Assembly: GCF_006542425.1 (NCBI RefSeq)
Contig: NZ_VFID01000012.1
Location: 279,474-343,473, forward strand
From: Pseudoxanthomonas sp. z9
GTDB taxonomy: Bacteria > Pseudomonadota > Gammaproteobacteria > Xanthomonadales > Xanthomonadaceae
Length of the DNA stretch: 64,000 bases
Direction: 5' to 3'
Shown: piece after piece, positions 9,785 through 19,231 of the stretch
How the letters are laid out: each line of letters opens with the position of its first letter
Position numbering within the stretch: the stretch's first letter is position 1
The notes under the pieces: model-generated
What the model was told of the DNA's origin: nothing
What the model saw: only the letters and a program-made list of their open reading frames with translations
The model's database searches: none
Position numbers and translations under genes: made by a program

Positions 9785-10483
9785 ATGTGGAATGAACTCA
9801 AAGACAGCTTGCCGATTGACACTGCGCGCCAGTTCCAGGCGACGGAATATGCATGGGCGCTCGGTCGGAAACTTCGCGAGAACGCGACCATTGTCGATCT
9901 CGGATGCGGAACGGGTGTCTCTTTGGATATTTTTCGTCAGTCGGCGCCGACCGCGAAGTGGATTGGTGTCGATATCGAGGATTCTCCCGAAGTAAGAGCG
10001 CGAACGCGTACGGATGGCGAGGTTCGCACGTTCGATGGCGTTAACATTCCGGTGGAAAGTGACAGTGTCGATCTGATCTATAGCCGTCAGGTTTTCGAGC
10101 ACGTCCGCCATCCTGAGAAATTGCTTTCGGATATAGCGCGCGTGCTGAAAGTGGATGGTTGTTTCGCTGGTTCAACATCGCACCTGGAGCCATATCACTC
10201 GTACAGCTACTGGAACTTCACGCCATTCGGTTTCAAGAAACTGGTGGAGGCTGCCGGGCTGAGGTTGCGTGAGATTCGTCCTGGCATCGATGCAATCACC
10301 TTGATTACCCGTTTGTATCGAGGCAATGATCCGACTTTCAACCGTTGGTTTGCGGAAGAATCCCCGTTGAACCAGGAAATAGAGCAGAAATCGAAAGAGG
10401 CAGGCTGGAGCGTGCAGCAGTTGGCTTACCAGAAACTGACGGTGTGCGGGCAGTTTTGTTTCATTGTTGAGCGTCAGCGCTGA
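9785..10483 (+). CDS. Class I SAM-dependent methyltransferase
   Basis: A 232-residue methyltransferase of the Methyltransf_11 type. Motif I is 'IVDLGCGTGVSLDIF', an acidic end of strand 2 follows in 'GVDIED', and 'DLIYSRQVFEHVRHPEKLL' is the usual post-II segment. The start ATG at 9785 has GGGGAA just upstream; the open frame continues further 5-prime but without family sequence. In this locus it probably methylates a sugar or a glycan end, but the acceptor is not readable from sequence. Codon use is like its A+T-richer neighbours. Confidence 0.8.
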   Translation: MWNELKDSLPIDTARQFQATEYAWALGRKLRENATIVDLGCGTGVSLDIFRQSAPTAKWIGVDIEDSPEVRARTRTDGEVRTFDGVNIPVESDSVDLIYSRQVFEHVRHPEKLLSDIARVLKVDGCFAGSTSHLEPYHSYSYWNFTPFGFKKLVEAAGLRLREIRPGIDAITLITRLYRGNDPTFNRWFAEESPLNQEIEQKSKEAGWSVQQLAYQKLTVCGQFCFIVERQR

Positions 10484-10512
10484 AGCAGTAGTCAACGAAG
10501 GTTGCAGCATCC

Positions 10513-11232
10513 ATGCATAACAAAGCACGCAACGTATTCATCCTAGGGAGCTGTGTGTCCAGGGACGCGTTGGAGGGAAATGAGGATTTATTCGCGATTC
10601 GGCAGTACGTAGCGCGAACATCCATGGCTAGTTTTGGTCTGGATCCAGTTAGCGAGGTCCAGGTACGGGATTTGGTCGCTTCCTTGCAAAGCCCTTTCCA
10701 GCGGAGGATGCTTTTCAATGACCTCGACAAAACCACTGGGACATTATTAGCGGGGAATCCGCACGATATCCTGCTGCTGGATTTCATTGACGAGAGATTC
10801 AAGCTCGTTCTGGCGGGGAATACTTGCTTCAGTCTGTCGGGTGAACTTGAGCACGCTGGATTCCAGTCGGAAGGAAGAGTGCTGCTTACCCCAGATTCTG
10901 AAGAGTTTCTCACTCTCTGGTTGGCGGGCGTGAGTCGCTTGCTTGGGAGTGTCGATCGAAGCAAGCTCGTGATAAACAGAGCGTTCTGGGCAGAAAAGTT
11001 CGAGGATGGCAGCGATGCCTCTAGTATCCGTTGGATTAAGGATAACAATGAGATTCTCTCGCGACTGTATGATGCGTTGGAGAAGCATTGGTCACTTCGA
11101 TACATCGATTATCCGGAGTCGGTTGTGCGTGCAGACCCCAACCATCGGTGGGGCAAGGCTCCTTATCACTTCACCCAGACATATTACGACCACACGGTGG
11201 CCGAACTCGCGAAAATTACGCAGAGGCAATGA
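10513..11232 (+). CDS. DUF6270-like protein, probable polysaccharide-modifying function
   Basis: A 239-residue protein that begins 'NVFILGSCVSRDALEG', followed by 'YVARTSMASFG'. This Gly-Ser-Cys-Val-Ser-Arg-Asp opening is what I recall for the DUF6270 family, often found in capsule and polysaccharide loci. The C-terminal end has 'DPNHRWGKAPYHFTQTYY', which could supply a catalytic His as in SGNH-type esterases or acyltransferases; this is inference. No signal peptide or membrane segment is seen. It is the last plus-strand gene of the locus and converges on wecB with a 26-base gap. Confidence 0.6.
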   Translation: MHNKARNVFILGSCVSRDALEGNEDLFAIRQYVARTSMASFGLDPVSEVQVRDLVASLQSPFQRRMLFNDLDKTTGTLLAGNPHDILLLDFIDERFKLVLAGNTCFSLSGELEHAGFQSEGRVLLTPDSEEFLTLWLAGVSRLLGSVDRSKLVINRAFWAEKFEDGSDASSIRWIKDNNEILSRLYDALEKHWSLRYIDYPESVVRADPNHRWGKAPYHFTQTYYDHTVAELAKITQRQ

Positions 11233-11258
11233 TCAGCTGAGTCTGATGTCGCGAACCA

Positions 11259-12386
11259 CTAGTGAAGGGTATCTGCAATAATCGACGCTATACGGGTTGC
11301 TGAGAGACCGTCCCCGTATGGATTGTGTGCCTGCGACATGGAAGCGTAGCGAGCGGGATCATCGAGTAATTGCGATACCTGCGCATGGATTCTGTCCGTA
11401 TCCGTCCCGACTAGCGTGACGGTGCCCGCCTCCACAGCCTCTGGGCGTTCGGTAGTGTTTCTCATGACCAATACGGGCTTGCCCAAAGAAGGTGCTTCTT
11501 CCTGGACACCACCGGAGTCGGTGAGAATTACATGTGATTGCTGCATCAGATAGACGAATGGAAGATAGTCCTGGGGAGCAATCAAATGGATGTTTGATGA
11601 CCCTGAAAGATGGCGATTTACAGGCTCCTGGACGTGGGGATTCAGGTGCACGGGATAGACGATCTGCAGATCATCACGTTCCGCCAGATTCGAGATCGCC
11701 TTGCAGATGCGTTCGAAGCCATCACCGAAGTTCTCTCGACGATGCCCCGTCACTAGTAGCAGCTTGCGGTTGGGGTCGAGGAATGGAAATAGTTCCTGCA
11801 TCCGGGCGGAGAGTGTCGGCTCGGTACGCAGCCGGGAATCAACGGCTAGTAGTGCATCGATGACGGTATTGCCCGTTACGTGCACGCTGTCAGCGCGAAT
11901 TCCTTCGCGAAGCAGATTTTCCCGGGATTGGGCAGTTGGCGCAAAATGGAGATTGGCTAGCGGCGCAGTGAGCCGCCGGTTCATTTCCTCTGGCCAGGGG
12001 GCATGCATGTCCCCGGTCCGCAGTCCTGCTTCTACATGGCCAACTGGAACCTTGGCGTAGAACGCCGCCAGCGCTGTCGATAGTGTTGTCGAGGTATCTC
12101 CATGGACCAGGACAATGTCCGGGGCCATGGCGCTGATCAAGGGTGACATGCCACTGACGATTCGTGCCGTTAGCTCCGGCAGAGTCTGTCCATGGCGCAT
12201 GATATCGAGATCCTGGTCAGGCTCTATCTGGAAGATATCCAGCACCTGATCAAGCATCTGGCGATGTTGCGCAGTTACCACCACCTGTGGCTGCAACAGA
12301 GGGTGAGCCCTGAGTGCGTGTACCACGGGCGCCATCTTGATCGCTTCCGGCCTCGTGCCGAACACCACCATCACTTTCTTCATCAT
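11259..12386 (-). CDS. wecB: UDP-N-acetylglucosamine 2-epimerase (non-hydrolysing)
   Basis: A 375-residue cytoplasmic epimerase that converts UDP-GlcNAc to UDP-ManNAc, the substrate of WecC. Family motifs are all present: '[12 protein letters not shown]' (residues 9-20), 'VHGDTSTTL' (94-102), '[10 protein letters not shown]' (117-126), 'TGHRRENFG' and '[20 protein letters not shown]' near the C terminus. Length is normal for the family. Two ATG codons open the frame and the exact one is uncertain. Unlike the rest of the polysaccharide genes it lies on the minus strand, only 14 bases after the stop of etfA, so it may be read through from the etfBA transcript. Confidence 0.95.
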   Translation of the reverse strand: MMKKVMVVFGTRPEAIKMAPVVHALRAHPLLQPQVVVTAQHRQMLDQVLDIFQIEPDQDLDIMRHGQTLPELTARIVSGMSPLISAMAPDIVLVHGDTSTTLSTALAAFYAKVPVGHVEAGLRTGDMHAPWPEEMNRRLTAPLANLHFAPTAQSRENLLREGIRADSVHVTGNTVIDALLAVDSRLRTEPTLSARMQELFPFLDPNRKLLLVTGHRRENFGDGFERICKAISNLAERDDLQIVYPVHLNPHVQEPVNRHLSGSSNIHLIAPQDYLPFVYLMQQSHVILTDSGGVQEEAPSLGKPVLVMRNTTERPEAVEAGTVTLVGTDTDRIHAQVSQLLDDPARYASMSQAHNPYGDGLSATRIASIIADTLH

Positions 12387-12400
12387 GCTTTACCGCGCGC

Positions 12401-13339
12401 TCACAGCGCCGCTTCCAGTTCCGGCAGCAACTTGAACAAATCCCCCACCAGCCCGATGTCCGCGATCTCGAAAATCGGGGCTTCCGCGTCCTTGTTGATG
12501 GCCACGATGGTGCCGGCGTCCTTGATGCCGGTCAGATGCTGGATGGCGCCGGAGATGCCGACGGCCACATACAGCTCGGGGGCGATGATCTTGCCGGTCT
12601 GGCCGACCTGGAGTTCGTTCGGGACATAGCCGGCGTCGACCGCGGCGCGCGAGGCGCCGACGCCCGCACCCAGCTTGTCGGCCAGGTCGTAGATGATCCT
12701 GAAGTTCTCCGCCGAACCGACGCCGCGGCCGCCGGAAACCACGCGCTTGGCGCTCTGCAGGTCCGGGCGGTCGGACTTGCCCGCTGCCAGGCCGAGGTAG
12801 CGGGTGTGCGCGGGCAGGGCGGCCTCGGCGGTGACCGCTTCGATGCTGGCGCTGCCGCCCTTGGCGGCTTCCGGCCAGGAAGCGGTGCGGACGGTGGCGA
12901 CGACGGTCTGGTCGGCCGGCGCCTCGACGGTGATGATGGCGTTGCCGGCGTAGATCGGGCGCTTGAACACGTGGCTGCCTTCGACGCTCATCACGTCCGA
13001 CACCTGGGCCACGCCCAGCAGCGCGGCGACGCAGGGCATCAGATCCTTGCCGAAGGTGGTGGAAGGACCGAAGACGTGGGTGTAGCCGGCGGCCAACCGC
13101 GCGATCTGCGGAGCCAGCACCTGGGCGATGGCATTCGCGTTGGCGGGATTGGCGACCGTCAGGACGCGGGCGACCCCGGCGACCTGCGCCGCTTCGGCGG
13201 CGATGCCGGCCGGATCGGCGGCCAGCACCACGACATCGATGCTGTCGGGCTTCAGGGCCTGGGCGGCGCTGACGGTCTTGGCGGTGGCGCTGTTGAGCTT
13301 GCCGTCCAGGTGTTCGGCGATGACGAGGACTTTGGACAT
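12401..13339 (-). CDS. etfA: Electron transfer flavoprotein subunit alpha
   Basis: A 312-residue ETF alpha subunit, which holds FAD and passes electrons from acyl-CoA dehydrogenases to ETF-ubiquinone oxidoreductase (encoded here at 19.2-20.9 kb). The C-terminal FAD-binding domain is clear: '[12 protein letters not shown]', '[14 protein letters not shown]', '[20 protein letters not shown]', '[11 protein letters not shown]' and '[10 protein letters not shown]'. The start is set at '[13 protein letters not shown]'; the frame stays open upstream but that stretch is the intergenic region after etfB. In Xanthomonas, etfA marks one border of the variable LPS gene cluster, and the same arrangement is seen here. 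Confidence 0.96.
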   Translation of the reverse strand: MSKVLVIAEHLDGKLNSATAKTVSAAQALKPDSIDVVVLAADPAGIAAEAAQVAGVARVLTVANPANANAIAQVLAPQIARLAAGYTHVFGPSTTFGKDLMPCVAALLGVAQVSDVMSVEGSHVFKRPIYAGNAIITVEAPADQTVVATVRTASWPEAAKGGSASIEAVTAEAALPAHTRYLGLAAGKSDRPDLQSAKRVVSGGRGVGSAENFRIIYDLADKLGAGVGASRAAVDAGYVPNELQVGQTGKIIAPELYVAVGISGAIQHLTGIKDAGTIVAINKDAEAPIFEIADIGLVGDLFKLLPELEAAL

Positions 13340-13402
13340 AGCGGAATCTCCAGAATTCTGGCGGTGGCGCGCCTGCGTTTCCGCGTCGCGCCATCGCCGC
13401 GA

Positions 13403-13424
13403 CCCTCTTCCCGGAAGAAGAGGG
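13403..13424. repeat. Small inverted repeat between etfB and etfA
   Basis: CCCTCTTC at 13403-13410 and GAAGAGGG at 13417-13424 form a perfect 8-bp inverted repeat with a 6-base loop, in the 94-base gap between etfB and etfA. It could be a REP-type element or an mRNA hairpin modulating etfA relative to etfB. There is no T tract, so a simple intrinsic terminator is unlikely. Confidence 0.5.
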
Positions 13425-13433
13425 AACGATGGG

Positions 13434-14180
13434 TTACAGCAGGCCCTTGGCCTTGAGCGCGGCGACCAGTTCGGCCGCATCCTTGACCATCACGCCCTTG
13501 CTGCGCTTGGCCGGGGCGGCGTAATGGGTGGTCTTCAAGGTATCGGCCGCCTGCACGCCGAGATCGGCCAGTTGCAGGGTTTCCAGCGGCTTGCTCTTGG
13601 CCTTCATGATGTCCGGCAGCTTGATGAAGCGCGGTTCGTTGAGGCGCAGGTCGGTGGTGACCACCGCCGGCAGGTCGACTTCCAGGGTTTCCAGGCCGGC
13701 GTCCACTTCCCGGGTGACGGTGGCCTTGTCGCCGCCGATTTCCAGCTTGGACGCGAAAGTCGCTTGCGGACGGCCCCACAGGGTGGCCAGCATCTGGCCG
13801 GTCTGGTTGGCGTCGTCGTCGATGGCCTGCTTGCCCAGGATGACCAGCTGCGGCTGTTCCTTCTCGATCAGCTTGAGCAGGGTGCGCGCGGCGGTGAGCG
13901 GCTGAATCGGCTGGTCGGTGACCACGTGGATGGCGCGGTTGGCGCCCATGGCCAGGCCGTTGCGCAGGTGCGCCTGGGCGTCGGCCGGCGCGATGGTGGC
14001 GACCACGACCTCGGTGGCGATGCCCTTGTCGCGCAGTCGCAGGGCTTCTTCCAACGCGATTTCATCGAAGGGGTTGGCCGAGAGCTTGACGCCGTCGGTG
14101 ACCACGCCGGACCCGTCCGGCTTGACCTGGATGCGGACGTTGTAGTCCACCACGCGCTTGTAGGCGACGAGAATCTTCAT
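13434..14180 (-). CDS. etfB: Electron transfer flavoprotein subunit beta
   Basis: A 248-residue ETF beta subunit, the AMP-binding partner of EtfA. It opens with 'MKILVAYKRVVDYNVRI' and has the family pattern 'NPFDEIALEEALRLRDKG' and 'LVILGKQAIDDDANQTGQML'. Length matches the family (about 249-255 aa). It is the first gene of an etfB-etfA pair; 94 bases separate it from etfA, longer than usual, and hold a small inverted repeat. Upstream it faces the end of an ATP-grasp gene on the same strand. Confidence 0.96.
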   Translation of the reverse strand: MKILVAYKRVVDYNVRIQVKPDGSGVVTDGVKLSANPFDEIALEEALRLRDKGIATEVVVATIAPADAQAHLRNGLAMGANRAIHVVTDQPIQPLTAARTLLKLIEKEQPQLVILGKQAIDDDANQTGQMLATLWGRPQATFASKLEIGGDKATVTREVDAGLETLEVDLPAVVTTDLRLNEPRFIKLPDIMKAKSKPLETLQLADLGVQAADTLKTTHYAAPAKRSKGVMVKDAAELVAALKAKGLL

Positions 14181-14256
14181 CCTCTGGGAATTCCTTAGTG
14201 CTACGGAGAGGCCCGGCCGCGGCGGCTGGCCGAGGGCAGAACGCTGATTCTAGCGG

Positions 14257-15189
14257 TCAGCCGATATCCGTGCGAGTCCGTACGGTACCGTCCGCGAGCC
14301 GCGCCAGGAGCGCCTGCGCCAGCCGATCCGCGGCTTCCGGGGCCTGGGCGAAGAACAGCGAAGGCTCGGTCAGTTCCAGCTCCAGCAAGCGGGGAGCGCC
14401 GTCGGCACCACGCAATAGATCGATCCGGGCATACAGCAGGGGTTGCTCGAGCTTGAGCAGTCGGGAGGCCGCCGCGAGGACCTGGTCGGCCAGGCGTCGT
14501 TCGTCCTCGGCCGGCTCCCGGTTCCGGATGTCGCCGAAGGCGTGCGGATCCAGGGGGGATGTGTCGCCGATCTTGAGCAGCGCGCCCTTGCGGATGGCGT
14601 GGCTGTAACGTCCGTCGATATGGATCAGCGCGGTCTCCCCGTCCGCGTCGACGGCGGGCAGGTAGGGCTGGAGCAGGGCGCTGCGGCCGGCATCCAGCAG
14701 GCGGGCCAGGTGGTTGCCCGCGGCGAACTCCTGGGAACGCTGGTAGCGCTGGGTATCGCGGGCGCCGGCGCTGACCGCCGGCTTCACCACGAACTCCGCC
14801 GCATCGTGGGCCGCCAGGAAGCGTTGCAGTGCTTCCATCGGTTCGGCATCCGGCTCGACGAACTCGGTCGGCACGACGGGGATGCCGACGGCCGCCAGAT
14901 CCGCCAGGTAGTGCTTGTCCGTGTTCCAGCGGATGACCGGCAGGGGATTGAGCAGCGGTACTGCGTGCGCGGTCCGCTCGCACCAGGCCATGAATTCCGG
15001 CAGGCGTTCGGTGTAGTCCCATGGAGAACGCAGGAGCGCCGCGCCCATCCGTCCCCAGCCGACCGAAGCGTCGTCCCAGGCGAGTGCGCGGGCGGTCAGC
15101 CCGGCGCGTTCGCAGGCGGATTGCAGGGGCGGGAGGTCTTCATCATGGCCAGTGGCCGAGATGGCGGTGACGAGGGCGATCGTGGTCAT
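14257..15189 (-). CDS. ATP-grasp domain protein (glutathione-synthetase/RimK-like)
   Basis: A 310-residue predicted cytoplasmic ligase. The N-terminal part begins '[22 protein letters not shown]'. '[20 protein letters not shown]' is the usual lead-in to an ATP-grasp fold, '[18 protein letters not shown]' holds the ATP-binding lysine, and '[20 protein letters not shown]' with 'TEPSLFF' matches the metal-binding end. Such proteins join a carboxylate to an amine or thiol with ATP; the substrates are unknown here. The start at 15189 gives a compact protein; the frame runs on to 15279 without family sequence. It is divergent from the CoA transferase genes with about 100 bases between. Confidence 0.75.
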   Translation of the reverse strand: MTTIALVTAISATGHDEDLPPLQSACERAGLTARALAWDDASVGWGRMGAALLRSPWDYTERLPEFMAWCERTAHAVPLLNPLPVIRWNTDKHYLADLAAVGIPVVPTEFVEPDAEPMEALQRFLAAHDAAEFVVKPAVSAGARDTQRYQRSQEFAAGNHLARLLDAGRSALLQPYLPAVDADGETALIHIDGRYSHAIRKGALLKIGDTSPLDPHAFGDIRNREPAEDERRLADQVLAAASRLLKLEQPLLYARIDLLRGADGAPRLLELELTEPSLFFAQAPEAADRLAQALLARLADGTVRTRTDIG

Positions 15190-15293
15190 GCGGGCAGTGT
15201 AGGGGCAGAGCCGCGGGGATGTTGCCATTGCCCGAAAGTACCTGTCGCCTCGTGGGGGCATGGGTAGAATGGCGGACATTTCCGAGATGGATC

Positions 15294-16040
15294 ATGCCGA
15301 TGGCCGAAACCGCGAACGCGGCCCCCAAGACGGGCAAGCAGAAACTCTTTCCCAGCGCCGCCGCGGCACTGGATGGCATCGTGGCGGACGGCCAGATCCT
15401 GGCGGTCGGCGGGTTCGGCCTGTGCGGCATTCCGGAGGCGCTGATCGCCGCGCTGCGGGACAGCGGGGTGAAGGGGCTGACGGCCATCTCCAACAATGCC
15501 GGTGTCGATGGCTTCGGCCTGGGGCAACTGTTGGCGACCCGCCAGATCAGCAAGATGATTTCGTCCTACGTGGGCGAGAACAAGGAATTCGAGCGCCAGT
15601 ACCTGGCCGGCGAACTGGAACTGGAATTCAACCCGCAGGGCACGCTGGCCGAACGGCTGCGCGCCGGCGGTGCCGGCATCCCGGCCTTCTTCACCCGCAC
15701 CGGCTACGGCACGGTGGTCGCCGAAGGCAAGGAGACCCGCCAGTTCGGCGAGCACTGGTACGTGATGGAAACCGCGCTGGTGGCCGACGTATCGCTGGTC
15801 AAGGCCTGGAAGGCCGACAAGGCCGGCAACCTGGTGTTCCGCAAGACCGCGCGCAACTTCAACCCCGCCTGCGCCATGGCCGGAAAAATCTGCGTGGCGG
15901 AGGTCGAGCAGGTCGTCGAGATCGGCGAGATCGACCCCGATCACGTCCATCTGCCGGGCATCTACGTGGACCGTATCGTCCACAACCCGAATCCCGAGAA
16001 GCGCATCGAACAGCGCACCGTGCGCCAAGGAGACAAGTGA
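15294..16040 (+). CDS. scoA: 3-oxoacid (succinyl-CoA type) CoA-transferase subunit A
   Basis: A 248-residue alpha subunit of a class I CoA transferase, which moves CoA between succinyl-CoA (or acetyl-CoA) and a 3-oxoacid such as acetoacetate. Visible family signatures are '[19 protein letters not shown]', '[16 protein letters not shown]', 'FFTRTGYGT' and '[16 protein letters not shown]'. An alternative ATG lies two codons downstream at 15300. Its stop overlaps the start of the beta-subunit gene by one base (TGATG), typical of a coupled pair. Subunit naming as scoA rather than atoD or lpsI is by similarity only. Confidence 0.92.
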   Translation: MPMAETANAAPKTGKQKLFPSAAAALDGIVADGQILAVGGFGLCGIPEALIAALRDSGVKGLTAISNNAGVDGFGLGQLLATRQISKMISSYVGENKEFERQYLAGELELEFNPQGTLAERLRAGGAGIPAFFTRTGYGTVVAEGKETRQFGEHWYVMETALVADVSLVKAWKADKAGNLVFRKTARNFNPACAMAGKICVAEVEQVVEIGEIDPDHVHLPGIYVDRIVHNPNPEKRIEQRTVRQGDK

Positions 16041-16672
16041 TGGCCTGGACCCGTGACGAGATGGCCCAGCGCGCGGCGCGCGAGCTGACCGATGGCGCCT
16101 ACGTGAACCTGGGCATCGGCCTGCCGACTTTGGTCGCCAACCACATTCCCGCCGGCATCGACGTCTGGCTGCAATCCGAGAACGGCCTGCTGGGCATCGG
16201 CCCGTTCCCGACCGAGGACGAGGTGGATGCCGACCTGATCAACGCCGGCAAGCAGACCGTCACCGCCCGGGCGGGCGCCAGCTACTTCGGCAGCCACGAT
16301 TCGTTCGGCATGATCCGCGGCGGCCACATCGATCTGGCGGTGCTGGGTGCCATGCAGGTCACCGACCGGGGCGACCTGGCCAACTGGATGGTGCCCGGTA
16401 AGATGGTGAAGGGCATGGGCGGGGCCATGGATCTGGTCGCCGGGGTCAAGCGCATCGTGGTACTGATGGAACACGTGGCAAAGGACGGCAGCCACAAGAT
16501 CCTGCCCCAGTGCGACCTGCCGTTGACGGGGGTGGGGGTGGTGAACCGGATCATCACCGACCTGGCGGTGTTCGACGTCACCCCGGCGGGGCTGGCCCTG
16601 GTTGAAACTGCGGACGGCGTCACCCTTGACGAACTCAGGGACAAGACCGGCGTACCCATCCGGACCCCCTGA
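16040..16672 (+). CDS. scoB: 3-oxoacid (succinyl-CoA type) CoA-transferase subunit B
   Basis: A 210-residue beta subunit that carries the active-site glutamate in '[12 protein letters not shown]'. Other class I signatures are '[15 protein letters not shown]', '[19 protein letters not shown]' and '[20 protein letters not shown]'. Length is normal. It begins on the TGATG overlap with subunit A and so should be made in equal amounts with it. The pair sits near etfAB and ETF-QO, in keeping with fatty-acid or ketone-body oxidation, though each is separately placed. Confidence 0.93.
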   Translation: MAWTRDEMAQRAARELTDGAYVNLGIGLPTLVANHIPAGIDVWLQSENGLLGIGPFPTEDEVDADLINAGKQTVTARAGASYFGSHDSFGMIRGGHIDLAVLGAMQVTDRGDLANWMVPGKMVKGMGGAMDLVAGVKRIVVLMEHVAKDGSHKILPQCDLPLTGVGVVNRIITDLAVFDVTPAGLALVETADGVTLDELRDKTGVPIRTP

Positions 16673-16685
16673 AAAAGGGTGGGGC

Positions 16686-16722
16686 AGGGGCGGCTTAAGA
16701 CAACCTGTACGGTGCCGCCCCT
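16686..16722 (+). other. Inverted repeat after scoB, possible transcription end
   Basis: AGGGGCGGC (16686-16694) pairs with GCCGCCCCT (16714-16722) across a 19-base loop, 14 bases after the scoB stop. It lacks a following T run, so termination is uncertain. The rest of the 144-base gap before the metalloprotease gene is unremarkable apart from a TATATT at 16771-16776 that could serve as a -10 box. Confidence 0.4.
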
Positions 16723-16816
16723 CCCGGCGTGTGAAATCAGGCTTCACGGCCGGGAAGCAGCGAGCTGGGTTATATTTCCCGATTCAGGGGCAACACCAGC
16801 CAGATTGAGGGTTCGC

Positions 16817-19141
16817 ATGAAGTTTCGCCTCGGCGCATGCGCCGCCGTAGTTTTGTTGGCCGCCTGCAGCGGCCAGAAGTCCGACAGCCAGATGGCTGCG
16901 CTGCATGGCTCCGCAGGAGGCGATTCACTGAAGGCACAGGCCCGGGCGGGGATGACCCCATCCGGCCGCGATGTCCATCATTCGATTGCCAACGCTCCCG
17001 ATCGCGGGACGCTGATGGCCTATCAGAACCAGGGGAAGCCGGTGAAGCGCGAGGGCGCGTTCACCTATTACCCGGTGAGCATGAGCGAGGAACACGCGCT
17101 CAAGGGTGTGGTGACCGGCCATATGACCGTACCCCTGCCGGATGGCAGCGAAGTCAAGCTCAAGTACGAACGCCACGACGAGGGCATCGACGGCAACTGG
17201 ACCTGGGTTGGCCGCGTGGAAGGTGGTGATCCCATGCAGGAAGCCATCATCACCTTCGGTGAGGAAGCTGTCTTCGCCTCCATTCCGCAGGGCAACGGCA
17301 AACCACCGCTCAGCATCCGCACGCGTGGTACCGGCCTCTATGCGGTCCAGATGGATCCGACCAAGGTGCGTTCACCGAACGTTGGTCATAACGACATGGC
17401 GATTCCGGAGGCCAGTGGCCTAGTGGACACGGCTATGAGCCAGGCGCTGGCGGCCAAGGCGCAGGTTGCGCAGAACGCTGTCGCCATGGCGGCTCCTCCG
17501 ACCGGAGTCAATACGATTGACGTGGCGGTGGGTTACACCGCTGGCTTCCGCAACCAGGCGGCCCTGAAGCAGCAGTCCGTGACGACGGCACTGACCTTCC
17601 TGTTGCAGGTCGCGAACCAAGGCCTCAGCAACAGCAAGGTCAATGGCTATCTGCGACTAGTGAACGCCCAGGAAGTCTCCTATACGGACACCAACGCAAA
17701 TCAGACGGCCCTGTATGAACTCACCGGCAGCAATGGCGCCAGCAACGTCACCATTCCTGCAACACTGACCCCGCTGCGTACCGCGCGTGATCAGTACGGC
17801 GCCGATGTCGCGCTTTTGGTTCGTGGATTCCAGCAGCCTGAGCACCAGGGATGCGGTATTGCCTGGTTGATTGGCGCCAACGGTGCGACCGTGACCCCGG
17901 CTCAGGATGCCAAGTGGGGTTATGGCGTGGTCAGCTTCGGCGATGATTTGGGCGCGGATGGCAACAGTTATTACTGTGCGCCCGAAAGTATGGTGCATGA
18001 GGTTGGCCATCTGCTGGGCTCTGCCCATGACCAAGCCAATTCCAACAACACGTCGGGTCGCTACCCCTACTCGTACGGATACAAGAACACAGCCGGCAAC
18101 TTCTATACCATCATGGCTTATGGTGATGCGGGCCAGACGCCGTACCGCCTGTTCTCCAATCCGAACCTCACGACCTGTGGAACCCCAGCCAGCGCTTGTG
18201 GAGTTGCGAACTCGGCCGACAATGCGCGCAGCTTGAACCAGACGATTCCGGTGGTGGCGCAGTTCCGGGCGACGGTGGTTCCCTTCCGCGGTACGGCCAA
18301 TGACTTTGATGGCGACGGGAGGTCGGACGTCCTTTGGCGGAACTCATCGACCGCAGGCAACGTCATCTGGAAAACAGCCAACTCGTCAACGCAGCAGCAT
18401 GTTTATTCTTTGAATGCTCCTTGGACGGTTGTCGGTATCGGTGATTTTGACGGTGACGGCAAGGCCGATATCCTGTGGCGAAATCTGACCACCGGTGCAA
18501 ATGCCATCTGGAAAAGTGGGAACGCAACAACCCAACAGACGATCAGTTCTGTCGCGACTTATTGGAAAGTTGTCGGCATTGGTGATTTTGACGGTGACGG
18601 AAAGTCGGACATTCTCTGGCGTAACGGTAGCAACAACACCATCTGGAAGGGAGGTGTTGCATCGTCACAACAAGCCGTAGGTAAGCTGGATGCCGTGTGG
18701 CGGGTCGCCGGAATTGCCGATTTCAACGGAGACGGTCGATCCGACATTCTCTGGCGTAATCCAACTACTGGCGCCAATGTCATCTGGCGTTCCGCCAGTT
18801 CCAGCTCTACCCAAGCCGTGACCTCGGTCGCGACCTATTGGTTCGTGGCTGGCGTTGGTGATTTCAACGGTGATGGCAACGCCGACATTTTGTGGCGCAA
18901 CAGCAGTTCGGCGGGCAGTAACGTCATCTGGAGAAGTGCAATCGCGACGCAGCAGCAAAGCGTCAGCTCCGTTGCTTCGTATTGGAAAGTTGTGGACATC
19001 GGTGACTATGACGGTGACGGCAATGCCGACATTCTCTGGCGCAATGCCAGCAATAGCACCATTTGGAAGTCCGCGAACGCAACTACTCAACAAGCGGTTT
19101 CCACAATTGACCGGGCGTGGATGCCGCAGCCTGCCAGGTAA
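16817..19141 (+). CDS. Secreted zinc metalloprotease (peptidyl-Asp endopeptidase-like) with C-terminal FG-GAP/VCBS repeats
   Basis: A 774-residue exported protein. It begins with a lipoprotein-type signal ('VLLAACSGQ'). The central reprolysin-like catalytic domain has the extended zinc site HEVGHLLGSAHD, with ligands H394, H398 and H404 and catalytic E395, followed by the Met-turn 'YTIMAYGD'. From about residue 495 come six repeats of a D-F/Y-D/N-G-D-G-x-x-D-I/V-LWRN motif, each likely a calcium-binding beta-propeller blade. Start: ATG with GAGG about 7 bases upstream; the frame is open earlier without family sequence. It stands alone, ending in a strong terminator, and is a likely type II secretion substrate given the xps operon. 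Confidence 0.85.
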   Translation: MKFRLGACAAVVLLAACSGQKSDSQMAALHGSAGGDSLKAQARAGMTPSGRDVHHSIANAPDRGTLMAYQNQGKPVKREGAFTYYPVSMSEEHALKGVVTGHMTVPLPDGSEVKLKYERHDEGIDGNWTWVGRVEGGDPMQEAIITFGEEAVFASIPQGNGKPPLSIRTRGTGLYAVQMDPTKVRSPNVGHNDMAIPEASGLVDTAMSQALAAKAQVAQNAVAMAAPPTGVNTIDVAVGYTAGFRNQAALKQQSVTTALTFLLQVANQGLSNSKVNGYLRLVNAQEVSYTDTNANQTALYELTGSNGASNVTIPATLTPLRTARDQYGADVALLVRGFQQPEHQGCGIAWLIGANGATVTPAQDAKWGYGVVSFGDDLGADGNSYYCAPESMVHEVGHLLGSAHDQANSNNTSGRYPYSYGYKNTAGNFYTIMAYGDAGQTPYRLFSNPNLTTCGTPASACGVANSADNARSLNQTIPVVAQFRATVVPFRGTANDFDGDGRSDVLWRNSSTAGNVIWKTANSSTQQHVYSLNAPWTVVGIGDFDGDGKADILWRNLTTGANAIWKSGNATTQQTISSVATYWKVVGIGDFDGDGKSDILWRNGSNNTIWKGGVASSQQAVGKLDAVWRVAGIADFNGDGRSDILWRNPTTGANVIWRSASSSSTQAVTSVATYWFVAGVGDFNGDGNADILWRNSSSAGSNVIWRSAIATQQQSVSSVASYWKVVDIGDYDGDGNADILWRNASNSTIWKSANATTQQAVSTIDRAWMPQPAR

Positions 19142-19169
19142 AGTCTGGCATTTTGGCCCAGTGAATGAA

Positions 19170-19197
19170 GAAGCCCCGCAGTTGCGGGGCTTCTTTT
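19170..19197 (+). terminator. Intrinsic terminator after the metalloprotease gene
   Basis: GAAGCCCCGC, a 4-base loop and GCGGGGCTTC followed by TTTTT form a textbook Rho-independent terminator, about 30 bases after the metalloprotease stop. Confidence 0.92.
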
Positions 19198-19231
19198 TGC
19201 TTACTCATGTCCCACCGGACAACCGACGGTT

